Source of the DNA: Acidimicrobiaceae bacterium | GTDB lineage: Bacteria; Actinomycetota; Acidimicrobiia; Acidimicrobiales; RAAP-2 | DNA: 16,008 nucleotides | Direction: 5' to 3' | NCBI GenBank assembly: GCA_003164275.1 | Contig: PLSY01000260.1 | Coordinates: 1-16,008, forward strand | In this document: piece by piece, positions 7,580 through 14,967 of the stretch | How the letters are laid out: each line of letters opens with the position of its first letter | Numbering within the stretch: the stretch's first letter is position 1 | The notes under the pieces: generated by a model | The model's database searches: none | What the model was told of the DNA's origin: nothing | Seen by the model: only the letters and a program-made list of their open reading frames with translations | Position numbers and translations under genes: made by a program

Positions 7580-8764
7580 ATGGATCTTCGATTCACTGAG
7601 GCAGAAGACGAGTTCCGACAACAGCTGAGATCCTGGTTGTCAGAGGTTCTGGCGACGTTGCCTCCGAGGCCTCCACTCGATGATTGGGCACAGCGGCGTG
7701 CCTACGACACCGGCTGGCAACGCTTGCTCTTCGACGGCGGCTATGCCGGTGTCGACTGGCCGAAAGACGGAGGCGGTCGAGGGGCGACGCCGGCCGAGAG
7801 CCTCATCTTTCTCGAGGAGCTCGCCTTGGCTCACGCCCCCTACGTCGGTGTCAATTTTGTTGGGACCCTGCATGCCGGTCCGACGATCATCGCCGAAGGC
7901 ACGCCGGAACAGCGTCAGCGGTACCTTCCGGCCATCTTGAAGGGCGAGGAGATCTGGTGTCAGGGCTTCTCCGAGCCAAATGCCGGAAGTGACCTTGCCT
8001 CCCTCCGGACGAGAGCTGTCCGCGATGGCGATGAATACGTCGTCACGGGATCCAAGATCTGGACATCGAACGCCGGAGTCGCCGACCAGTGCGAGCTCCT
8101 TGTCCGCACAGGGACAGAGGAGAGCCGCCACAAGGGGATCACGTGGATCGTGCTGCCGATGGACAGTCCCGGCATTGACATTCGACCGCTCGACACGATG
8201 GGAGGACACAGCGAGTTCGCTGAGCTGTTTTTGGAAGAGGTCCGCATACCGGTGGACAATCGGGTCGGGGAAGAGAATGACGGTTGGCGGGTGGCCATGG
8301 TCACCTTCAGCTTCGAACGCGGCACTGCCTTTGTCGGCGACCTCTTGGAAGCTCGAGAGCTGCTCGTCGAGTGTGTTTCACTGGCCCAGCGGACGGGCCT
8401 GTGGAATGACGCTGGTGTCCGACGGCAGGCTGGTCACTTGTGGGCGGAGCTCGACGCCCTCTGGGCACTGGTGAAGCGCAACGTCTCGACCTCGGCGCGG
8501 GGATCAGCGCCCGAACTCGGAGGGTCGGTGTTCAAGCTGGGATACACCGATGCTCGACAGAAACTTGGCGAGTTCTCCTTGGCGATGTTGGGGCGAGCCG
8601 GACTCAGCTTCGACACCATTGAAGGCGGCGACGGACGTGGTCGAATTCCGGGCGAGGCGATCGGGGAGGACTGGCTTCGTGGCGTCGCCCTGAGCATCTT
8701 TGCTGGTACCTCTCAAATCCAACGCAACATACTCAGTGAACGGATGCTTGGTCTGCCGAAATAG
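7580..8764 (+). CDS. acyl-CoA dehydrogenase family protein
   Basis: A 394-residue FAD flavoenzyme that introduces an alpha-beta double bond into an acyl-CoA. Hallmarks are WCQGFSEPNAGSDLASLRTRA (about 126-146), VTGSKIWTSNAGVAD (155-169) and the C-terminal FAGTSQIQRNILSERMLGLPK. The position of the medium-chain catalytic Glu (the E of the YEGTxQI motif) is Ala375 here, so the base is probably elsewhere; Glu247 in FSFERGTA matches the alternative position used by isovaleryl- and long-chain-type enzymes. It resembles FadE-type enzymes of actinobacterial steroid and branched-acid breakdown, some of which need a second subunit; none is seen nearby. It lies 115 bases after the SDR gene on the same strand and is probably in its operon. 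Confidence 0.92.
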   Translation: MDLRFTEAEDEFRQQLRSWLSEVLATLPPRPPLDDWAQRRAYDTGWQRLLFDGGYAGVDWPKDGGGRGATPAESLIFLEELALAHAPYVGVNFVGTLHAGPTIIAEGTPEQRQRYLPAILKGEEIWCQGFSEPNAGSDLASLRTRAVRDGDEYVVTGSKIWTSNAGVADQCELLVRTGTEESRHKGITWIVLPMDSPGIDIRPLDTMGGHSEFAELFLEEVRIPVDNRVGEENDGWRVAMVTFSFERGTAFVGDLLEARELLVECVSLAQRTGLWNDAGVRRQAGHLWAELDALWALVKRNVSTSARGSAPELGGSVFKLGYTDARQKLGEFSLAMLGRAGLSFDTIEGGDGRGRIPGEAIGEDWLRGVALSIFAGTSQIQRNILSERMLGLPK

Positions 8765-9020
8765 AGGGAACGGGATGTTCAAGGGGCAGGGACGCCAATC
8801 CCAGTGGTTCCTTAGCAAGGACAACGAATTAGCTGCTACTCCCAATCAAGCAGGTCGATGTCCAGATGGTTGCCTGCCGTCCAGTGGGGTGCCAACCGAC
8901 TGGCGAGGCCGACGCCATAGAACGCAGCTCAGCCCTCAGTCGACCGGAGGCTTGGATCAGTTGCGGCCGGCACTGTGGGGCCATGCGCGCCCGGTGACCG
9001 TGGTGGTTGGCAGGTGGGGA

Positions 9021-9989
9021 TCAAAGGGCAGGCAGGACTTTGTCGACGAAGAGCTCGAGGCTTTGCCATCCGAGCGCGGGGGGAATACCGCCCATGAGGG
9101 GATGGAGCGCCACCGACCCGAACCGACGTGCCAGCTGTGCGCACTCGTCCGGCGTGACCACCTTCCACATCCCGGTCGCTTCGAGGTCTGCCATGGTGGC
9201 TCCTTCGACAGCGATCGGATTGTCGTGGTCACCGGTCTGCCAGCTGGCATAGGACTTCGCATCGTAGAGGGCGAAGGCGGCAATCTCCGCCCGAGTGCGA
9301 TCGGGGTCGTCGGTGACATGGACGAACGACGGGCCGTTCGGGGCGAGGTAGATGCCTGAGTCGAATCCGACCTTGGCACACTCGGTCCTGTAGGCCTCCT
9401 CCAGCAACGGGTCCATCGACATGGGAAAGAACGAAAGGTTCAGCCTGGCAGCCCGTTCCGCCGAACGACGCACCGATCCACCGACGAAGAGGAGGTGTTC
9501 GGGAGCCGAGATGGGTGTCGGGGTGACCCTTATCGTTCGTCCCCGCCACTCGAACGGTTCGCCCGTCCAGGCCTGGCGAATGACGCCAAGGTTCTCGTCG
9601 ATCAATTTACCTCGCGCCGAGCGGTCGAGTCCGGCCATCTCGAACTCCTCGGGTCGGTAACCCAAACCTGCCACGATCGAGACCCGGCCCCCGCTCACCA
9701 GATCGAGAGTGGCCAGTTGCTCGGCCAGGCGAACTGGGTCGTGAAGCGTGACGAGCAGGGCGTTGACCATCACCCTCGCCTGCTCCGTGGCACCGAGGAT
9801 GGCCCCGGCAAGCGTCAGGGGCGCTGAGATGAAGTCGACCCCGTGGTGTTCGGACACCGTGATGACCCCAACCCCCCGCTGACCCGACCATCGGGCCATC
9901 TGCAGGGCCTCGGAATACTGCTCGGACTCGGTGACTGTCGAGAACGGGGCGCGCCTCATGTCGAAGCGCACTGCGAATGTGGGAGCCAT
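9021..9989 (-). CDS. LLM class flavin-dependent oxidoreductase (luciferase-like)
   Basis: A 322-residue TIM-barrel protein of the bacterial luciferase superfamily, which uses FMN or coenzyme F420. Visible signatures are SEHHG (46-50), the loop HDPVRLAEQLATLDLVSGGR (83-102), VSIVAGLGYRPEEFEMAG (103-120) and the later HLLFVGGSVRRSAERAARL. In actinobacteria such proteins are often F420-dependent, but the cofactor is not proven here. The ATG at 9989 has GGAGG 8 bases upstream. It faces the plus-strand acyl-CoA dehydrogenase gene convergently, with 256 bases between that have no convincing gene. Its substrate may belong with the neighbouring catabolic operon, though it has its own promoter. Confidence 0.9.
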   Translation of the reverse strand: MAPTFAVRFDMRRAPFSTVTESEQYSEALQMARWSGQRGVGVITVSEHHGVDFISAPLTLAGAILGATEQARVMVNALLVTLHDPVRLAEQLATLDLVSGGRVSIVAGLGYRPEEFEMAGLDRSARGKLIDENLGVIRQAWTGEPFEWRGRTIRVTPTPISAPEHLLFVGGSVRRSAERAARLNLSFFPMSMDPLLEEAYRTECAKVGFDSGIYLAPNGPSFVHVTDDPDRTRAEIAAFALYDAKSYASWQTGDHDNPIAVEGATMADLEATGMWKVVTPDECAQLARRFGSVALHPLMGGIPPALGWQSLELFVDKVLPAL

Positions 9990-10205
9990 CGTTCAAGCCT
10001 CCGCTCGGGTACCGCGATCCTTCCCTGTGGAAGAGCGGTGGATCCGTCCGATCGGCGAATCTAGTGCACTCACCAATCGGGAGCGTCGACCGCATCGCGT
10101 CGACGCCGGCTGATCCATAGTCGCCCGAGCCCCTGACGGGAGGATTGGCTCCCACAGTCGACCACAGACGACAGCGTGCGCTGTGAACGACGGTGTGGAG
10201 GTAAC

Positions 10206-10345
10206 GGGACTAGCTTCGAACCCCTCTTGCGCGCTGAACTGGGGAAATGCGGCACGAAACCCTGAATCGGGGCGGAATTCTGCTGGAGACTGGCTCGCCT
10301 CGAGGTGGGCAAGGGAAGTGATGGGACTATGTTCGAACCCCTGCC
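10206..10345. repeat. GTTCGAAC composite repeat, copy A
   Basis: Two cores of TTCGAACCCCT at 10215-10225 and 10332-10342 lie 117 bases apart, with a semi-conserved spacer (CTGAACTGGGGAAATGC near its left end, GCGGAATTC in the middle). The right-hand 32 bases (10314-10345) are identical to 15907-15938 and the whole unit aligns to copy B. Reading frames are not conserved between the copies, so it is noncoding. Possible roles are a structural repeat, a protein-binding site or a non-autonomous mobile unit. Confidence 0.8.
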
Positions 10346-10370
10346 GAAGGAGCATTCCGAGGCAGGATGC

Positions 10371-10392
10371 AGATCAGATCAGATCAGATCAG
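10371..10392. repeat. five-base tandem repeat (AGATC)4
   Basis: Four exact AGATC units at 10371-10390 are followed by a partial unit (AG). It begins 26 bases after the right edge of repeat copy A, downstream of the sulfatase stop codon. Such short arrays can change length by slippage; it is not within a gene. Confidence 0.9.
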
Positions 10393-10442
10393 GTCATTGC
10401 ACTACCCGTGGAACGACAGCTGTATACGTATGGAAAGTCTGT

Positions 10443-12806
10443 CTACTGCTTCGCCATCGCCACCGAAAGCCGGTCCTCTGGGCTGATCAGGTGCGACTGG
10501 TCGTCCGATCCCTGGTCGAGCTGCACCCAGTTGACGGTACCGGTGAACCGGCTGGTGTTCGGGGTGTAGTCGTCACTGACCGATGTGCCGTAGTCCACCC
10601 CCACATCGAGCGTCTCGTCCCCGGAGAACAGCATCGGGATGCTCGCCTCCTGGCGAGCCGACCCCACCGGAGACCCGTCCACGTAGAGCGTGGTGTCGCC
10701 CCCTTTTGCCAGGCCGTCCCCGTCGTAGGTGAACTCGACCCTCACCTGGTGATTGCCAGGACTGAGCGGCTCGGTGGCTGTGGCTTTGATCAGGTTGAGG
10801 CCCAGCAAGTTGTAGCAGTGGGCAGGCACACCGTCGTTGAGGTAGAGCGACCAACCCCCGAATGCTCCGCCCTGGGCCACGATTACCCCGTTGGCGTCCC
10901 CGTCGGGGATCTCGATGTCGGCGGTCACCGAGTAGGACTTGTTTTTCAGGTTGAGGACGGTGTTCTCGGTGAGACGGCCCATGCCCCCGAACAGAAGCTG
11001 AGACGGCCCGGTGATCAGCGAGGGCCGTCCGGCAAGCTCAGAGTTGAAGCGCTCGACCCTGCGGTCGTCCAAGGGCAGAACCTGATGCTTGACTGCCTCG
11101 ATCAGGAAAAGACGTTGCAACTCGGCCAGCTTGTGGGGGTGCTCACCGGCCAGGTCGTGGGCCTGGGTCCAGTCGGTGGTGGTGTCGTACAGCTCCCACA
11201 CGTCGTCGTCCAGGGGTGGGAGCACAGCCCCGAATAGCCACGGGGTGCTGTGCCGGGTGACCGCCATCCATCCCTTGTGGTACATCCCACGGTTGCAGAG
11301 CATCTCGAAGTATTGGGACTCACGGCCCTCAGGTGCTTCGGCATCGTCGAACAGGTAGGCCATGGACACGCCCTGGAGCGGCTGCTGTTCGAAGCCGTTG
11401 ACCAGGGTGGGCTCGGGAAGGTGGGCGACGTCGAGGACGGTGGAGGCCACGTCGATCACGTGATGGAACTGGTCTCGGACCTCGCCCTTGGCGTCGAAGC
11501 CGTTCGGCCAGTGGACGATGGTGCCGTTGCGGGTCCCTCCGAAGTGGGAAGCCACCTGCTTGGTCCATTGGTAGGGGGTGCACATGGCGTTGGCCCAGCC
11601 CACGGCGTAGTGGTTGTAGGCCTCGGGTGTGCCGAACTTGTCGATGTTGGCCGCCATGAACTCGGCGGTCTCGAAGGCAGCGGCCCCGTTGAGGGAGAAC
11701 AGCTCGTTGAAGGTCCCGTTGGGTGTTCCCTCGGCACTCGCTCCGTTGTCCCCGATGATGTAGTAGATCAATGTGTCGTCGAGGACACCGAGTTCTTCCA
11801 GCTCGTCGATGACCCGCCCGACGGCATGGTCGGTGTGCTCCAGGAACCCGGCGTAGACCTCCATCTGACGGGCCAGGACCGGCTTCAAGATCTCGGGCAC
11901 TTCGTCCCAGGCTTGGATCTCGTCCGGACGAGCTGTGAGATCAGCGTCGGCGGGGATCACCCCCTGCTCCTTCTGTCTGGCGAAGATCTCCTCTCGGAGT
12001 GCGTCCCAGCCGGCATCGAACTGGCCCCTGTACTTGTCCGACCACTCCGGAGCGACATGGTGGGGGGCATGGGTGGCCCCGGGGGCGTAGTAGGCGAAGA
12101 AGGGCTTGTCGGCTTGAAGGGCCCTCTGCTGGCGGAACCAGGCGATGGCCTTGTCGGTCATGTCATCAGTGAAGTGGTAGCCCTCGGCCGGGGTGGACGG
12201 AGGTTCCACCGGAGTGGTGCCTTCGTAGATGGCGGGGTAGTACTGGTTGGTCTCGCCGCCGAGGAAGCCGTAGAAGTAGTCGAAGCCACTCCCGGTGGGC
12301 CAGAGGTCGAACGGCCCGACAGGACTGGTCTTCCACACCGGGACCTCGTGGCACTTGCCGAACTGGGCGGTCGAGTAGCCGTTCTGCTTCAGGATCTCCG
12401 CCAGTGGGGCCGTGGACTTGGGTCGGATCGACGTGTAGCCGGGTGCCGACGTGGCCGTCTCGGTGATGGACCCCATGCCCACCGTGTGATGGTTCCGACC
12501 GGTCAGGAGAGCCGCCCGGGTCGGGGCGCACAGGGCGGTGGTGTGGAACCGGCTGAGTTTGAGGCCCCCGGCGGCCAGGCGGTCAGCCGCCGGGGTGTTG
12601 ATCACGCCCCCGAAGGCCGAGGAGGCACCGAATCCGATGTCGTCCAGCAGAACGATGAGCACATTGGGTGCCCCGGCCGGTGGTCGGGGCTCGGTGATCG
12701 GCGGGTACGACGTGTCCGGATCCTTGGCGTCATAGGTGGTGATCCCGACCGTTGCCGGCTCGTGGATGGGCAGGACGAATCGGTTGATTTCGGTGGTCGG
12801 GTCCAT
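10443..12806 (-). CDS. atsA: type I arylsulfatase (AtsA-like)
   Basis: A 787-residue sulfatase that cleaves sulfate esters. Cys93 in CAPTRAALLTGR is the residue converted to formylglycine (CxPxR motif, with Pro95 and Arg97). Metal ligands are seen as LLDDIGFG (Asp55, Asp56) and GDNGAS (Asp353, Asn354). Lys151 and His153 (GKCHEVP) and His246 (THAPHH) fit the other active-site residues; Cys152 at the middle position is unusual. A beta-rich C-terminal region (about 615-780) is typical of the long actinobacterial form, and length agrees with mycobacterial AtsA. There is no obvious signal peptide, so it is probably cytoplasmic. AGGAG lies 6 bases before the ATG. The formylglycine-generating enzyme is not in the window. 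A 530-codon plus-strand frame over it is a shadow. Confidence 0.95.
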   Translation of the reverse strand: MDPTTEINRFVLPIHEPATVGITTYDAKDPDTSYPPITEPRPPAGAPNVLIVLLDDIGFGASSAFGGVINTPAADRLAAGGLKLSRFHTTALCAPTRAALLTGRNHHTVGMGSITETATSAPGYTSIRPKSTAPLAEILKQNGYSTAQFGKCHEVPVWKTSPVGPFDLWPTGSGFDYFYGFLGGETNQYYPAIYEGTTPVEPPSTPAEGYHFTDDMTDKAIAWFRQQRALQADKPFFAYYAPGATHAPHHVAPEWSDKYRGQFDAGWDALREEIFARQKEQGVIPADADLTARPDEIQAWDEVPEILKPVLARQMEVYAGFLEHTDHAVGRVIDELEELGVLDDTLIYYIIGDNGASAEGTPNGTFNELFSLNGAAAFETAEFMAANIDKFGTPEAYNHYAVGWANAMCTPYQWTKQVASHFGGTRNGTIVHWPNGFDAKGEVRDQFHHVIDVASTVLDVAHLPEPTLVNGFEQQPLQGVSMAYLFDDAEAPEGRESQYFEMLCNRGMYHKGWMAVTRHSTPWLFGAVLPPLDDDVWELYDTTTDWTQAHDLAGEHPHKLAELQRLFLIEAVKHQVLPLDDRRVERFNSELAGRPSLITGPSQLLFGGMGRLTENTVLNLKNKSYSVTADIEIPDGDANGVIVAQGGAFGGWSLYLNDGVPAHCYNLLGLNLIKATATEPLSPGNHQVRVEFTYDGDGLAKGGDTTLYVDGSPVGSARQEASIPMLFSGDETLDVGVDYGTSVSDDYTPNTSRFTGTVNWVQLDQGSDDQSHLISPEDRLSVAMAKQ

Positions 12807-13151
12807 GGTTCTCCTGGGAAGTGGGATTACCTCCGACCGTAGCCGCCTGTGCCGGAAATGGATCCCGGTCCTCTTAGGGGAACGATTCGGCGTTGTCCGT
12901 GCCCCTAGCCGTTGTCAATAGGGCAGCGGACCTGCCGCAGACCGGAAAACCTTGAGTCACACAATACGAACCGTTCGCTCACCCTGGACGCGTCCTTGTT
13001 CCGACTGATGAAGTCGGGTGTCCGGCACGCCGAGGCTTTGTGGTCTATTCATTCGCCCTCGGGCCTGTTGAGAGTCCGGCGACTCGGAACTCGGCGCCCA
13101 TCTCTTCAGTATTTCGAAGGATGCTCGGACGCCCGACTCCAACAGGTCGTG
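12807..13151. other. 345-base intergenic stretch upstream of the sulfatase gene
   Basis: It lies between the sulfatase start and the TetR stop, so it should carry the sulfatase promoter. A minus-strand TTGACA is present at 12918-12913, but the sequence 17 bases further (CAACGC) is a poor -10 box. No gene, tRNA or repeat was recognised. A plus-strand open frame from 12912 continues as the antisense of the TetR gene and is rejected. Confidence 0.5.
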
Positions 13152-13808
13152 CTAACCCTCGAACCCATCCCCGTTCAGATCCGACGTCGTGCGACGTCGT
13201 CGTTTAGTAGAGCCGGCGGATCGCCGGCGCGTCGCCGGGTGATAGTCGCCAGTCATGGCCACCAAGGTCGCAATGAGATCCTCTGCAGTTGTACGCCACT
13301 TTTCTTCGGTCAGGTGCCCGCTGATCTCCAGCTCGGCAATACCGTGTGCGCCGCTGAACAGCAAGGCGCCATAGTGCGGTGCATCCGTCTCGCCGACCAA
13401 TGCAGCCACGATGGAGAGGAACTCATCTAGTGCCCGGAGAGCGGCGCGAGTTCCTGCTCCGGGGTCGCTCTTGGATATGACGAACATCAGCTGGTACAGG
13501 TGCGGACGTTCCCTACTCAGCTCCACGAATGCCATCAATACTTCCTGCAGCCGTATGGCAGGCGCTGAATCCATGGCGCCGATGGCCTTCACGGCGTCGG
13601 CCATCCGGTCCCAGCTTTCAACGACAATCGCCGTCAGCAGCCCCTCCTTGTCGGCAAAGTGCCGGTACGGCGCGCCCCGAGACACGCCGGCGCGGGTACC
13701 CACTTCGCGCAAGGTAACTGCCTCTGGACCGCCAGCGTCGAGGAGCCTGGCGGCAGCATCGAGCAGGGCGCGTCGGGTCTGGGCTGCTGATTCCACACGA
13801 CTAGCCAT
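13152..13808 (-). CDS. TetR/AcrR family transcriptional regulator
   Basis: A 218-residue DNA-binding repressor. The N-terminal helix-turn-helix is clear: TRRALLDAAARLLDAGG (11-27), VTLREVGTRAGVSRGAPYRHFADKEGLL (31-58). The C-terminal ligand domain runs to about residue 195 (MFVISKSDPGAGTRAALRALDEFL; SGAHGIAELEISGHL). The last 25 residues are a basic tail with RRRR. The start at ATG 13808 was chosen because the helix-turn-helix is at the normal distance; no strong ribosome site is visible. It is divergent from the ferredoxin gene, with 54 bases between starts, and the operator-like palindrome at 13829-13868 sits between them. It therefore probably represses the ferredoxin gene, and itself. Confidence 0.93.
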   Translation of the reverse strand: MASRVESAAQTRRALLDAAARLLDAGGPEAVTLREVGTRAGVSRGAPYRHFADKEGLLTAIVVESWDRMADAVKAIGAMDSAPAIRLQEVLMAFVELSRERPHLYQLMFVISKSDPGAGTRAALRALDEFLSIVAALVGETDAPHYGALLFSGAHGIAELEISGHLTEEKWRTTAEDLIATLVAMTGDYHPATRRRSAGSTKRRRRTTSDLNGDGFEG

Positions 13809-13828
13809 GATGGTTCACGAGATTTCAG

Positions 13829-13868
13829 TTGACATTGTCATCTTGAAGGTATGTTACTTCAGATGACA
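13829..13868. promoter_or_regulatory. divergent promoter with TetR-type operator palindromes
   Basis: TGTCATCTTGAAG (13836-13848) and CTTCAGATGACA (13857-13868) form an inverted repeat that is perfect except for one extra T. TGACATTGTCA (13830-13840) is a second, perfect palindrome. For the plus strand, TTGACA (13829-13834) and TATGTT (13850-13855), 15 bases apart, give a plausible promoter whose start would fall at or near ATG 13863, so the ferredoxin mRNA may be leaderless. TetR binding would cover both boxes. The binding partner is inferred from the position. Confidence 0.65.
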
Positions 13869-14242
13869 CCGTCACCTGCAACCCAGCAGCTGGAACTAGC
13901 CAAGAAGCGCCGGGCGGCTCAGCACCCCAACCGCCCCGGTGAGCGGTGCAACGCCGACGAAGGCGCATGGACTCCGATCGTCGATCACGGACAGTGTGAA
14001 GGGAAACGGGATTGCGTCGTCGTGTGCCCTCACGACGTGTTCGAAATACGACGAATCGACGACAGCGACTTCAAGCAGTTGTCCACGCTTGCCAAGGTGC
14101 GAGTCATCGCCCTCGCCGCCAGACGGCCTACACGCCGAACGCCGACGCATGCCGCGCCTGTGGGCTCTGCGTCGTTGCCTGCCCCGAAGGGGCTATCTCC
14201 CTGGTTGGACCAAATTCAACGACCAGTTCGGTCCCCCAATGA
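13863..14242 (+). pseudogene. ferredoxin (3Fe/4Fe cluster type), frameshifted
   Basis: The N-terminal half reads from ATG 13863 with a first cluster motif CEGKRDCVVVCPHDVFEI, where Lys takes the place of the second of four cysteines. This pattern occurs in [3Fe-4S] or mixed-cluster ferredoxins. The second motif, CRACGLCVVACPEGAISLV, with all four cysteines, is present but in the next frame and ends at TGA 14240-14242. Adding one base in 14109-14120 joins KVRVIA to RQTAYTPNADACRACG and gives a normal ferredoxin of about 126 residues. Without this, the first frame continues to 14255 with an unrelated tail lacking the second cluster. It would pass electrons to an oxygenase or reductase, which is not in the window. 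It may be a true pseudogene or a sequence error. Confidence 0.85.
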
Positions 14243-14251
14243 CGTTGTCCG

Positions 14252-14323
14252 ATGACACGTGCACTCGCACGAGAGACCGTCACGGGGCAGTTCCTCGACG
14301 AGCTGATTGATACCCCCGGCTGA
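14252..14323 (+). CDS. possible small ORF, 23 residues
   Basis: An open frame from ATG 14252 reads MTRALARETVTGQFLDELI and ends at TGA 14321-14323, with G/C-rich third codon positions. It lies between the ferredoxin and the muconolactone-isomerase-like gene. No ribosome site is clear. It may be a remnant of a lost gene in this operon, or chance. Confidence 0.2.
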   Translation: MTRALARETVTGQFLDELIDTPG

Positions 14324-14341
14324 GTCTGCCGCCGCTTGACG

Positions 14342-14379
14342 ACCCCCTCAATCATCAATGACCCGCTCAACCACCAATG
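14342..14379. repeat. 19-base tandem direct repeat before the isomerase-like gene
   Basis: ACCCCCTCAATCATCAATG (14342-14360) is followed directly by ACCCGCTCAACCACCAATG (14361-14379); 16 of 19 positions agree. The second unit abuts the GGAAGGA ribosome site of the next gene. It could be a regulator site or a simple duplication. Confidence 0.7.
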
Positions 14380-14391
14380 GAAGGACACACC

Positions 14392-14712
14392 ATGTCAACT
14401 GCCTCCAATTCCACCGCACTCCCGAGGTTCGTCGTGGTCGCCACCATTCGCGACGACACGAACTTTGCCGACATGATGGCGCTGAGAGCTGACGAACAGA
14501 AGCAGATCGAAGTGTTGCAAGCGGAAGGGAGGATCGGGGCCGATCACGTTGCCCCCTCCCGAGCGACGGCATTTCTCGAGGTATTCGCCTCCGATGAGGA
14601 GCACGTTATGGAGACGTTGGCAACGCTGCCGTTCAATCCATTCTTCGATATCGATATCTATCCGATCGCAGCGCCAGATGAAGTGGATGCCGGCCCCCAA
14701 ACCGAGTCCTGA
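14392..14712 (+). CDS. muconolactone Delta-isomerase-like protein
   Basis: A 106-residue protein of the muconolactone isomerase / dimeric alpha-beta barrel type. The pattern RFVVVATIRDD (12-22), ALRADEQKQIEVLQAEGRIG (30-49), FLEVFASDEEHVMETLATLPF and FFDIDIYPI near the end matches the isomerase layout, including the LP-PFFDIDIYP closing strand. True muconolactone isomerase works in the catechol branch of the beta-ketoadipate pathway; no other enzyme of that pathway is here, so a related isomerase or binding role is equally possible. ATG 14392 was chosen for GGAAGGA 6 bases upstream. It probably belongs to the ferredoxin operon under TetR control. Confidence 0.75.
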   Translation: MSTASNSTALPRFVVVATIRDDTNFADMMALRADEQKQIEVLQAEGRIGADHVAPSRATAFLEVFASDEEHVMETLATLPFNPFFDIDIYPIAAPDEVDAGPQTES

Positions 14713-14802
14713 GGTCTCAGACCGGCGACGGGCCTGCCGCGGTTGACCCGACGACCGAGGTCTTCGCAGACAGCCCAGTGTCCCCGACCCGGAGGCTGTC
14801 TG
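14713..14802. terminator. palindrome and hairpin after the isomerase-like gene
   Basis: GGTCTCAGACC at 14713-14723 directly follows the stop codon. CAGACAGCC (14767-14775) and GGCTGTCTG (14794-14802) form a perfect 9-bp stem with an 18-base loop. No T-tract follows, so intrinsic termination would be weak; it could also be a protein-binding site. The remaining bases to 14967 show only the ribosome site of the YceI gene. Confidence 0.4.
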
Positions 14803-14967
14803 AGTCGACTGCAACACGCCGACGGATGTCCATCGCTTCGCCAGCGAATGAAGTGCTTCTGTCGAGGTCGACGCCCATTTTGTGACCCCGATCGCCCCAA
14901 GTTTGCAACGTAGTAAGGCTGCTAACCCCCCTTCACTAATGACGACTACCGACAAGAGGAGAATCAA

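Larger units (their letters stand above)
9990..10442. other. 453-base repeat-bearing intergenic region
   Basis: It lies between the sulfatase stop and the luciferase-like gene, both on the minus strand. It contains the GTTCGAAC composite repeat (10206-10345) and a five-base tandem repeat (10371-10392). Minus-strand open frames here, such as one ending near 9993, read through the repeat without any domain and are not accepted as genes. The promoter of the luciferase-like gene should lie in the part near 10000-10200, but no clear boxes were found. Confidence 0.6.

Noticed and set aside
10332..10342. TTCGAACCCC resembling a tRNA T-arm, suggesting tRNA genes or attachment sites
   Set aside because: The bases on either side do not pair as a T stem, and no acceptor, D or anticodon arms can be built around any of the five cores.
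9993..10355. 120-codon minus-strand open frame with GFEHSPITS-like segments
   Set aside because: It is encoded largely by the noncoding repeat; the same frame has an in-frame stop in copy B.
11250..12842. 530-codon plus-strand open frame
   Set aside because: It is exactly antisense to the sulfatase, has Val/Gly/Leu-rich low-complexity composition and no domain; a GC-rich shadow.
14395..14967. 190-codon minus-strand frame opposite the isomerase-like gene
   Set aside because: It is antisense to a gene with a good ribosome site and recognisable fold, and has no domain.
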